Below, one piece after another: positions 42,616-51,314 of a DNA stretch of 64,000 nucleotides (the first letter of the stretch is position 1; every line of letters starts with the position of its first letter). The stretch comes from Choristoneura fumiferana (taxonomy: Eukaryota; Arthropoda; Insecta; Lepidoptera; Tortricidae). The stretch is taken from positions 19,732,314 to 19,796,313 of the forward strand of contig NC_133479.1 of the NCBI RefSeq assembly GCF_025370935.1. The letters run 5' to 3'. The notes beneath the pieces were generated by a model. The model worked only from the letters and a program-made list of their open reading frames with translations. It was not told where the DNA came from and ran no database searches. A program made the position numbers and the translations under genes.

Positions 42616-43488
42616 TGATATCGTCTATGACACTGAAATGCCGCATGACAAACGATGACTAAATGCCTCGTAACCAGCAACGGCTAATGCCTCATAACCA
42701 ACAATGGCTAATGCCTGGTAACCAACAATGGCTAATGCCTCGTAACCAACAATGGCTAATGCCACGTAACCAACAACGGCTAATGCCTGTTAACCAACAA
42801 TGGCTAATGCCTGGTAACCAACAATGGCTAACGCCTCGTAACCAACATTGGCTAATGCCACGTAACCAGCAACGGCGAATGCCTCGTAACCAACAACGGC
42901 TAATGCCTGGTAACCAACAATGGCTAACGCCTCGTAACCAACAATGGCTAATGCCTCGTAACCAACAACGGCTAATGCCTCGTAACCAACAATGGCTAAT
43001 GCCTGGTAACCAACAATGGCTAACGCCTCGTAACCAACATTGGCTAATGCCACGTAACCAGCAACGGCGAATGCCTCGTAACCAACAACGGCTAATGCCT
43101 GGTAACCAACAATGGCTAACGCCTCGTAACCAACATTGGCTAATGCCACGTAACCAGCAACGGCGAATGCCTCGTAACCAACAATGGCTAATGCCTGGTA
43201 ACCAACAATGGCTAATGCCTCGTAACCAACAATGGCTAATGCCACGTAACCAGCAACGGCGAATGCCTCGTAACCAACAACGGCTAATGCCTGGTAACCA
43301 ACAATGACTAATGCCACGTAACCAGCAACGGCTAATGCCGCGTAACCGACAGTGGCTTTTTTTCAGGAGAGCGTTTGTGTTTATATTTATAATATAACAG
43401 CCGCGAAATCTTAAATTTGCAATTTTTTTAGGTTATGCGGCATTAGACATTGTTGGTAAGCGGCATTGCAGTATTATCGACGATATCA
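42616..43488. mobile_element. TIR element enclosing a 24-bp minisatellite
   Basis: The flanks of the minisatellite are inverted repeats. The left reads TGATATCGTCTATGACACTG then AAATGCCGCATGACAAACGA. The right, read in reverse, is TGATATCGTCGATAATACTG then CAATGCCGCTTACCAACAAT. TA lies outside both ends (42614-42615, 43489-43490), as for Tc1/mariner-type insertions. Each terminal repeat already contains one degenerate version of the 24-bp unit, so the array probably grew from the element's own subterminal sequence. No transposase. Confidence 0.7.
42663..43358 (+). repeat. 24-bp minisatellite, 29 units
   Basis: Exactly 29 tandem units, consensus ATGCCTCGTAACCAACAATG plus GCTA, fill 696 bases without an indel. 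Variants at fixed positions (CG/GG/AC before TAACC, AACAA/AGCAA/AACAT, TGG/CGG) form a recurring four-unit block of 96 bp, seen three times clearly (from about 42807, 42999 and 43095) and once modified. Because 24 is a multiple of three, both strands stay open (a repeated MPRNQQWL on plus, and an LAIVGYEA type on minus). I regard these frames as by-products of the repeat. Confidence 0.95.
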
Positions 43489-43497
43489 TAAATATGT

Positions 43498-43613
43498 CAC
43501 CATCATCATCCAGCAAGACGTCCACTGCTGGACAAAGGCCTTCCCCTGAGAACGCCACAATGAACGACAACTCGCTACTTGCATCCACCGGTTGCCCGCA
43601 ATTCTCACGAATA
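43498..43613 (-). mobile_element. RTE-type LINE 3' end
   Basis: The minus strand encodes AGNRWMQVASCRSLWRSQGK then AFVQQWTSC, with a GATGATG tail. Nearly identical to the end of the copy at 539-1012, but truncated sooner. Head-to-head with the plus-strand copy that follows. Confidence 0.75.
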
Positions 43614-43671
43614 AATAATAAATATTAGCCACGTGTAAAATAACAGGATGATGGATGGAATGGATAGATGA

Positions 43672-44058
43672 AGAGGGTGGACTGGCGACATCGTGAGAAG
43701 CGGGCAACCTGTGGATGCTACTTTTTTATTTTATTTGACTGGATGGCAAACGAGCAAGTTGGTCTCCTGATGGTAAGAGATCACCACCGCCCATAGACAC
43801 CTGCAACACCAGGGGGATTGCAGATGCGTTGCCAACATAGAGGCCTAAGATGGGATACCTCAAGTGCCAGTAATTTCACCGGCTGTCTTACTCTCCACGC
43901 CGAAACAGAACAGTGCAAGCACTGCTGCTTCACCTTGCACAAGGTCCTACCACCTGCAAAACTACTACTACTACTACTGCTACTAGCGAGTTGTCGTTCA
44001 TTGTGGCGTTCTAAGGGGGAGGCCTTTGTTCAGCAGTGGACGTCTTCCTGCTGATGAT
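43672..44058 (+). mobile_element. RTE-type LINE 3' end split by a family X insertion
   Basis: The first part (43672-43722) reads GGTGGACTGGCGACATCGTG; the second (43978-44058) reads GCGAGTTGTCGTTCATTGTG to CAGCAGTGGACGTC and a CTGATGATGATGATGATC tail, encoding WRSKGEAFVQQWTSSC. Joined in imagination they match the 539-1012 copy. The interruption is the family X copy at 43723-43977. Confidence 0.75.
43723..43977 (-). mobile_element. Family X retroposon 3' end, copy 4, nested in RTE
   Basis: The plus strand starts T-rich, then TGACTGGATGGCAAACGAGC to AAGGTCCTACCACCTGCAAA and a CTA tandem (43960-43977). Flanked by the 7-bp repeat TGCTACT (43716-43722 and 43978-43984). Confidence 0.75.
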
Positions 44059-44485
44059 GATGATGATCATCTTGAGAATGATCTTAGCTAACTGACAAAA
44101 GCAAATGAATTCATAAACATAAATAATCCATTACGGTTGTCCAACGAAGAAAAACGCCAGCAAAATATCAAGCAATAGAGAGAAAGTGAAAAAATATTGT
44201 CAACGGGCGCCATAACACGTGGTTTCGCGAGGGTCCCGTAGGCTATGGACATAACAATATCCGAGCGAAAATACACACTTCCGACCTTTTTAGAGATGCG
44301 TAATGGCAAGACATAATGAATGCGTTATTTATTATTGCACCGAGTGCCGATTTGGAGCCCGAGCGTTAGCGAGGGCTTTAAAAAGCACGAGGGCAATATA
44401 AATTACTTAATGCGAGGTGCATAATCTGCTTTTCTTTCAACTATTACAGGAATAGAAGACGAAAAAAAAACATGCTAAACAATTA

Positions 44486-44626
44486 GGGGCTGTTTCACCA
44501 TCCATTGATTAGTGTTAACTGACGGTTAAATGTGATGCCGTCTCCGTCTATTCAAACTAAACAAATAGAGACGGCATCACATTTAACCGTCAGTTAACAC
44601 TAATCAATGGTTGGTGAAACAGCCCC
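44486..44626. mobile_element. PIF/Harbinger-type MITE, well preserved
   Basis: Starts GGGGCTGTTTCACCATCCAT and ends ATGGTTGGTGAAACAGCCCC. The arms of about 58 bp are inverted copies with a single mismatch; the centre is TCCGTCTATTCAAACTAAAC. Flanked by TTA (44483-44485 and 44627-44629). Copy 2 of the duplicated segment has no MITE at the corresponding AACAATTAATAGG (51681-51693). Confidence 0.9.
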
Positions 44627-45236
44627 TTAATGAATGAATGATGATTGATTTGTATAACATAAAAGAAAAAAAAGAATATATATTTTTTTATATTCTTAAT
44701 AGGAAAGTAATGTCACTAGCACTCGATGATTCCATTTTTGTAAGTTTACATTCGCACTCTCAAAAAATGTCCACGGAAAATTCGCAAGGTTCCCGCCAAT
44801 TTGTTTTTTTTTTTTTATTTCTTACTTTTTTGGCAGTTAGTAGCCAGTAGCAGATATTTTTACCCGCGATCTGTCAAATTTCGGATGAGCGCCAGGTTGG
44901 CCAACGAAACACACAAAGTTTTTTTTTAAATATACGGCTACTTACTGTTTTTGGTAGGATTGGTAGCAACAATTTTTTGTATGCAATCTGTCAAATTTCA
45001 TAAGACCGTCAGGTTGAGCAACCTAACACTAGATTTTTTTACACTATGCAGGCTAATTTTATAGAAAAAATACTTGTGTTACCTCTTTGGTGGTGCAATT
45101 TAAAAAAAATCTAAAACAATGCAATAAAGGATTTTCATACATTTTTTCTGCTCTAGAGCAGAAAAGTCCCGCTTTGTGCTGGGTATTTAGTGCGGTTATG
45201 ATGAAATTAAAGCATAGTTGGAAGAAAAATATTATA

Positions 45237-45447
45237 GCAGCAGTGCTTGCACTGTTGTGTTTCGGCGTGGAGAGTAAGACAGCCGGTGAAATTACTGGCA
45301 CTTGAGGTATCCCATCTTAGGCCTCTAGGTTGGCAACGCATCTGCAATCCCCCTGGTATAGCAGATGTTTATGGGTGGTGGTGATCTTTTACCATCAGGA
45401 GACCCACTTGCTCGTTTGCCATCCAGTGGAATAAAAAAAAAAAAATC
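45237..45447 (+). mobile_element. Family X retroposon 3' end, copy 5
   Basis: Runs from GCAGCAGTGCTTGCACTGTT to CATCCAGTGGAATAAAAAAA with poly-A. The corresponding place in copy 2 (near 52180) reads ATTATATTCTACGGGC without the insert, so both borders are defined: no duplication, and at most one base lost. Confidence 0.85.
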
Positions 45448-45490
45448 TACGGGCGGGACGACTACCTACAGCACGGTTGTTTTGAAAGTA

Positions 45491-45558
45491 AACAAATATA
45501 GTTTTAAAGCTACGATGCCATAGACAGACAGACTTATAACTGCGTCGGAGGTTAAAAA
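45491..45558 (+). mobile_element. Family P repeat fragment
   Basis: TTTAAAGCTACGATGCCATA, GACAGACAGACTTATAACTG and CGTCGGAGGTTAAAAAA match the end of the family P repeat. The same fragment is in copy 2 at 52222-52293. Confidence 0.55.
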
Positions 45559-45675
45559 AGATGATTATGTCACAAAAAAACCCTGTCTCAAAGTTGTCAA
45601 TTACACAAAGAATGCATCGCATAAACTCTTACTTCGCCTATATGCTCTAATAAACATAGAGTCTAGGCCGTAGGC

Positions 45676-46090
45676 AGTGCTTGCGCTGCCGTGTTTCGGT
45701 GTGAAGAGTAAGACAACCAGTAAAATAGTTCGCACATGATATTCTGTTTTAGTCTTCTAGGCCAGCAACGCATCCCTAATTCTCATATCAGTTGTCCATT
45801 CAAATTCAAATTCAAATTCAAATTCAAATCATTTATTCAGTAAATAGGCCGCAATGGGCACTTTTACATGTCATTTTTTAAACTATCAGCGCTTTCGGAG
45901 AGACCATCATTGCCAAAAAGAATGCACCGCAAGAAACTTGGCAGAAAGTCATTTTTTCAAAATAAAATAATTACAAATAAAATACTTAAAAACTACAGTA
46001 TACAATTAAAGTTAGTTATTGTTCTGAGAATTCAAGAAAAAAAATACCAAAAAAAATACAGGTCCTTTAGTTACAAAACTAAACACTAAC
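45676..46090. mobile_element. diverged family X piece and a reversed LINE tail
   Basis: 45676-45797 (AGTGCTTGCGCTGCCGTGTT, GTAAGACAACCAGTAAAATA) is a diverged family X 3' end. From 45801 a CAAATT tandem (five units) introduces a reversed LINE 3' end (CATTTATTCAGTAAATAGGC, GCAAGAAACTTGGCAGAAAG). Both occur again in copy 2 at 52409-52810 with three CAAATT units. Confidence 0.6.
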
Positions 46091-47823
46091 TATTATGTGG
46101 AAGTGTTGAATGCTTGGAAGCCGTCATAAATTAAATAATAATAATAATTTAATTCTGAAATATACATTTCAGAATTAAATATCATTTTCATAACTAGTGA
46201 TGCTCACTGGCCATCAATACGATATTCGAGTATTTCTCATAAAAAAAAAGTATTACAGATTTAATAAGGTGATTCGTCACAATTTCCGTCTCTTTTAACT
46301 GTTATAAGACTTATAAGACCTTTAAGAGCATCTCTACCCTTTAAAATATGAGTAAGCATTAATTTCCGTACCCTCAGACCGGTAACGCCGCAGGATCATA
46401 CTTCAATAAGTGTGCACGCGGCACCTTTGTTCTGTAAGCCCGGTCCGATCCTGATTTATTTCCAACGTAGATTAAACAATTCGGAGAAGCAACACGTCTC
46501 TGTGTGACGAGGAGCGTTTTTGTGGAAACAGGGCAGACTTGCGGGATAAGACTTAACACATTATCTTGAATACACGGGTTGCCTGGCACTTGCCTATTTG
46601 ATAATGTGATGTAAATTTCAATTAATGTCATTGAACGATTCTTCACGTTCCTAATCCGCTTCTTTGGAAGGCGCATGCACCCTTAACACCCCATGTGTGA
46701 TATAAGACTATTTCTCAAAAAGTTGTCCATTTTTCAATTGGCTAAGTAAAGTTTTTTGGAGAGGTGCTAATTATATTTTTTTTCGATAGTCGACGTCTTA
46801 ATAATCGAGGAACTGCAGCTCTTTTATTTTTATTTCCTCTTATTAATTAGAAATTTTTTTTAAGTGGTCGATATGACGTTTGTGAGATTGAAATTGCAGA
46901 ACCGTTGAGGGCTTAGTACTTAGTAGAAACAGTTAAAAAAAAAAACGAAGTCAACTGTCACTGCTGTCACTGTCAAGTAGAATCTAACCTAAAACCGTTT
47001 TATTTACTTTGCGATTTGGTGCGATCAGTGTTTTTTGGATAATTTTTAAAGACCTCTCAGCACAAACTCAGTACTTTAAAATTTGCCGCATTTCTCCACG
47101 ACCTTTGCATGATAATTAGACCACGATTGGATAGTTTAGACGACTATTTTGGCTCTGCTTCTTCGACAACGCTATCTTGCAGTCTCGACGACACTTGGCT
47201 TGATATTTGGACTGCCTTACGAGTAAATTCGAATCACAGTATCCCTACAATGGATTCAGACGACTCCGACAGTATTCGAGTTGAAATGAGCATTACAGAA
47301 ATGTTCTCTAATGCTTTGTACGTTGGTCTATGAAATACAGACGAGATTTTCAGAATTCTGCGTATTTATGCATCCTAGTCTTTACAAGCGACTTGGTGCA
47401 AGTCAGCTTCATCTTCCACTGCAAGTTGCTCATCAACAACATGATTATACGAACCCTCTAGCCCTTCAACATCAAACACAGCAAAGGAGAACATAACAGA
47501 AGGGAGAGATATCGTGTTTTTTTACTAAAACAATAAAAAGGACATGGTCTCAGTAAGAGTCATGCTATACATTAAAATATTTATGCACAAATGGGTTTAT
47601 ATTCTTTATTTCAAAGTGTATTGAAGGAAGAGTTTCTGCTAAATCATTTACAGAATGAAGTGGCTTTGTATGGCTACTAAAAAGGGGGTGATTCCATATA
47701 AAGTCATAGCGACCTTGAGGTTACATGTGAAATGCGTGATTTGAAGATTAAAAGAATCCGTATTTTTGAAGCGTCTCTGTTATTAACCATAACCACATAA
47801 AATTATGTAGACAAAGCTGTCTT

Positions 47824-48067
47824 ATTGCATGTGTTTTAGATAGTTTTAGTTAATTTGCAGAGTAATATAATAAAAATGCAATAATTTATGTTTTATTTAT
47901 TTCATAAATGTACAAATTATCATAAAAACGTTTAGCATAAGCTAAACGCATTGCATGTGTTTTAGATGGTTTTAGTTAATTTGCAGGATAATATAATAAA
48001 AATGCAATAATTTATATTGTTTTTATTTCATAAATACACAAATTATCATAAAAACGTTTAGCATAAA
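47824..48067 (+). repeat. tandem duplication, about 126-bp unit, two copies
   Basis: ATTGCATGTGTTTTAGATAG opens unit 1 (47824) and ATTGCATGTGTTTTAGATGG opens unit 2 (47950). Both end in AAAAACGTTTAGCATAA. It lies inside the long-TIR element and is non-coding. Confidence 0.8.
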
Positions 48068-48558
48068 CATATGTCTCAAAAGACCTGATTTATTGGAACA
48101 TGTATATAATATTCCTGGCAAAGGGTAATTTAAAAACAAGTCGTATTTTTAATAAATTAAATATTGTGCCATCCCCATAAAGGCATTAGAAGTACTCCTA
48201 AGAAATACAAGGAATATAACACAAATATTATAGGTCACTATGTGTGTTAAACCGGGATTTTGGTTTACTTTTGCATCAAAAGATGTCACTATCTCGTCTC
48301 AAGGAAAAGCTGAATCGCGCTGTAAAGATTTTTCCGGCAGGCTATAAAAGGGCTGTCAATCATATTAAACTTTTCATTTCCTAAGCAACCATGGTTTGAT
48401 TAACTTGTGTGTTATATGTGTAAAACAATATGCGTACCATTGATCATAAGTTATAACAAAACCGTGGTGATTTACTTGTATTTTAGTACTTGTACTTGTG
48501 ACAGTGACCCTAGATTGGTATTTTGTTCTACCAGTTGAACTGGATGTGTGTATATATA

Positions 48559-48774
48559 CTAGCTTTTGCCCGCGGCTTCGCCCGCGTGGAATTCGTTGTT
48601 CCGCGCTGTTCCCTCGGGAACTGTTTATTTTTCCGGATAAAAAGTAGCCTATATCACTCTGTGGCCCATAAACAATCTCTATGCCAAAATCACGTCGATC
48701 CGTCCTCCAATGCGACGTGAAAGACGGAGAAACATACAACACATACACTTTCGCATTTATAATATTAGTATGGA
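48559..48774 (-). mobile_element. short non-autonomous Helitron, 216 bp
   Basis: The plus strand starts CTAGCTTTTGCCCGCGGCTT CGCC and ends TTATAATATTAGTATGGA. On the minus strand this gives a TC start, a 3' GCGAAGCCGCGGGC hairpin and a CTAG end, inserted between A and T. Internal GGATAAAAAGTAGCCTATAT is typical of the family. Confidence 0.85.
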
Positions 48775-49055
48775 TATATATGGCATTCAACCGTTTTATT
48801 TTGTCTGACTCTTAATACATACATGACGGGAATCGAACCTAATCAAAATCTCTGTGAGCAATGTTACAAATTCTGCACATTTTTTGTTATTTTTGATGAT
48901 GTAAATCATAAGTGAAAAGAAACATATTTTACAAGATTTTATTCGACTTGCAATGTACGAGTATGTATGTATTATAATTATAAACCAAAATGAGAATACA
49001 AATTTAAAGTACCATTAGCTTAGCACAGCAGTACTTATACTGATTACAGATTAGA

Positions 49056-49192
49056 TGACAATGCAAGACAAGTATAGTCAACAAAAAGTATTGTGAGAAA
49101 AATAAAAGCTTACACAAATAAAAACCAAAAATGATATTATTATAGAAAAAAATTTGCTGACTGTACTTTTTATCGACTGTACTTGCATTGTC
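49056..49192. mobile_element. fold-back element
   Basis: TGACAATGCAAGACAAGTAT and TATCGACTGTACTTGCATTG with closing TCA are inverted ends of about 34 bp around an AT-rich centre. A lone arm occurs at 36499-36518. Confidence 0.6.
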
Positions 49193-49449
49193 AACTAAAA
49201 ATACATTTCTGTATTAAGAGATTGTCATGTTCAAAATTACATTTCCGTGCTAAATCTTAAATCTATTCTATTCTCTTCCATTAACCATTGAGGAGTTTCG
49301 TGGTACTTCTATGCCTCTTTTTTTATGGAAAAATGCATGTCCTTGGAAAAAACAGGTTATGCTCCTTCACTGGCTTTTTCTTGCAACCAAAATAAAAACA
49401 CCAATGTGTGTTTACATCCACCTGAAAAAAAGATCAAAATTATTATAAA

Positions 49450-49683
49450 TCCTTACTTATATTTAATATCATAAACGTGAAAGGAACTCTGTCTGTCTAT
49501 CTGTTAACTTTCATGCTTCAACCGCTGAACTGATTTAGCCGAAATTCATTATATTAGGTAGTTGGAGTCCCGAGGAAGAACATAGGCTACTTTATCTCAC
49601 AGTTTTATCCCGAAAAAAATACATAGTACTTGCAGGAAAGCAATAAGCGAATTCTTCGTAGACAGAGTCGCGGCAACAGCTAG
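49450..49683 (+). mobile_element. short non-autonomous Helitron, 234 bp
   Basis: Begins TCCTTACTTATATTTAATAT after A and ends GACAGAGTCGCGGCAACAGC then TAG before T. Internal CATGCTTCAACCGCTGAACT and ATAGGCTACTTTATCTCACA are typical. The terminal hairpin is weakened by substitutions. Confidence 0.75.
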
Positions 49684-51011
49684 TATAATATAATGTTTCA
49701 CTAACCACAGAAATTTTACTCTATCATAATATTTACCAGCCAATGCAGAACAACATCACCTGTCGCATCAATCACATTGTCAGTTGATATCTAAGTAAAA
49801 TGGTCACAATATAGGTAATATGTTTTTGTTATTCTGTGCTCTCAAACAACTTTGGTCGGCAACATATTCAACTTTTGATGCCCTAAAATGTAATGTAAAA
49901 AAAAATAGACAAGAAACTGTATTGATATACTTTTGTACTTACGTTCATCCATTTTACCGGTGCGGACAAGAGTGCTTTATCTCCTTTGATTTCGGCAACA
50001 TTGTATACTTATCACTGTGTCAAAATATTCTAGACTCATAGCCATGTGTGGCAAGTTCCTTGAATCTGCTCGCACAAATTCACTCATTTCGTATTGAAAG
50101 GTGAAGCCGCTAAAATAGAAAATATGGTCCAAAAGTCAAGCCAAGTGTCGTCGAGACTGCAAGATAGCGTTGTCGAAGAAGCAGAGCCAAAATAGTCGTC
50201 GAAACTATCCAATCGTGGTCCAATTATCATGCAAAGGTCGTGGAGAAATGCGGGCAAATTTTAAAGTACTGAGTTGTGCTGAGAGGTCTTTAAAAAATTA
50301 TCCAAAAAACACTGATCGCACCAAATCGCAAAGTAAATAAAACGGTTTTAGGTTAGATTCTACTTGACAGTGACAGCAGTGACAGTTGACTTCGTTTTTT
50401 TTTTTACTGTTTCTACTAAGTACTAAGCCCTCAACGGTTCTGCAATTTCAATCTCACAAACGTCATATCGACCACTTAAAAAAAATATTTCTAATTAATA
50501 GAGGAAAATAAAAATAAAAGAGCTGCAGTTCCTCGATTATTAAGACGTCGACTATCGAAGAAAAATATATTTAGCACCTCTTCAAAAAACTTTACTTAGC
50601 CAATTATGTTATTTAATCCCAACGCTATTTCACCACAAAAAATAAGTAATATTGTTTTTAAATATATACAAAACCTTGTCGTAAAGGTGATAAAAGTCAG
50701 ATAATCTTTGTTGTTGGATCTAATAGAAAGTTTTCGTGTAGTACAGTTACAAAATTACGATTTTTTCTTCACAAGATTTCATGACATTTTCCTGACGTCA
50801 AGAAATTTTGGATGTTTTATGTAGTTTATGTTTTATGATCTCGTCCTTAGGGTTAATAATTTCTTGACAAAACTGATTTCTTGTCAATTTCATGACGGGA
50901 CAACTTTTTGAGAAATACTCATAATAGTTATTTTAATAGACATTTTCAATATTACGTTGCTATTGCTATTGCCATCCTAAAATGGAGATGTAGGAGAGAA
51001 TAATGTTATTA

Positions 51012-51214
51012 GGGTAAGGCCGCGAATTTTGACCAATTTGGACGTTTCAAATTTGGAACGCTGATAAAAAAAAACTGATAACACCTAGAGGTTTATTTTT
51101 TTTTTATTATATGACACGATATAAACTCTCAAGGTCGCAAATGAGATAATTGATTTAAACCCTTTTAAAAAAATAATAAAAATATATTACCGTCCAAAAC
51201 GTAACGAAAATTGA
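51012..51214 (+). other. unmatched contig end, possible truncated TIR element
   Basis: Homology to copy 2 stops after TTA at 51011, and the sequence then begins GGGTAAGGCCGCGAATTTTG up to the gap. A TTA followed by a GGG terminus fits a Harbinger-type insertion whose other half is lost in the gap. With only one end visible this is a guess. Confidence 0.35.
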
Positions 51215-51314
51215 NNNNNNNNNNNNNNNNNNNNNNNNNNNNNNNNNNNNNNNNNNNNNNNNNNNNNNNNNNNNNNNNNNNNNNNNNNNNNNNNNNNNNN
51301 NNNNNNNNNNNNNN
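51215..51314. other. assembly gap (100 N)
   Basis: Exactly 100 N, the conventional length for a gap of unknown size between scaffolded contigs. The sequence right of it starts inside the duplicated segment. Confidence 0.98.

Larger units (their letters stand above)
46736..50605. mobile_element. 3.87-kb element with about 480-bp terminal inverted repeats
   Basis: Arms 46736-47212 and 50127-50605 are inverted copies with few differences (outer end AATTGGCTAAGTAAAGTTTT; inner end GACGACACTTGGCTTGA). It interrupts the duplicated segment: copy 2 lacks it between 53408 and 53457. Each arm carries a short frame starting MII(R/G)PRLDS and containing YFGSASSTTLSCSLDDTWLD. The frames then diverge: on the left it continues to an acidic MDSDDSDSIRVE stretch. 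On the right arm, in minus orientation, another frame after a possible acceptor reads FQYEMSEFVRADSRNLPH. No transposase was recognised. The interior holds two Helitrons, a fold-back and a 126-bp tandem repeat. Confidence 0.75.
44162..51011 (+). repeat. duplicated segment, copy 1 (with insertions)
   Basis: Apart from insertions it matches 51315-53842 in the same orientation; for example about 100 bases from 44207 are identical to those from 51360. Relative to copy 2 it contains a Harbinger MITE with about 70 adjoining bases (44486-44695), about 41 extra bases near 44756, a family X tail (45237-45447), two extra AAATTC-type units, a hairpin near 46130-46165 and the 3.87-kb element 46736-50605. 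It lacks about 65 bases found in copy 2 near 51505-51570. The match stops at 51011. Confidence 0.9.

Noticed and set aside
42663..43307. A 214-residue repetitive protein (and a 175-residue one on the other strand)
   Set aside because: Both frames are the automatic result of a 24-bp unit repeated without indels; there is no non-repetitive domain, signal peptide or promoter, and the array lies inside a TIR element.
42663..43358. CRISPR-like array
   Set aside because: The units are contiguous with no unique spacers, and the organism is evidently eukaryotic.
46736..50605. Maverick/Polinton or other large coding transposon
   Set aside because: The element is under 4 kb and I found no polymerase, integrase or transposase frame between the arms.
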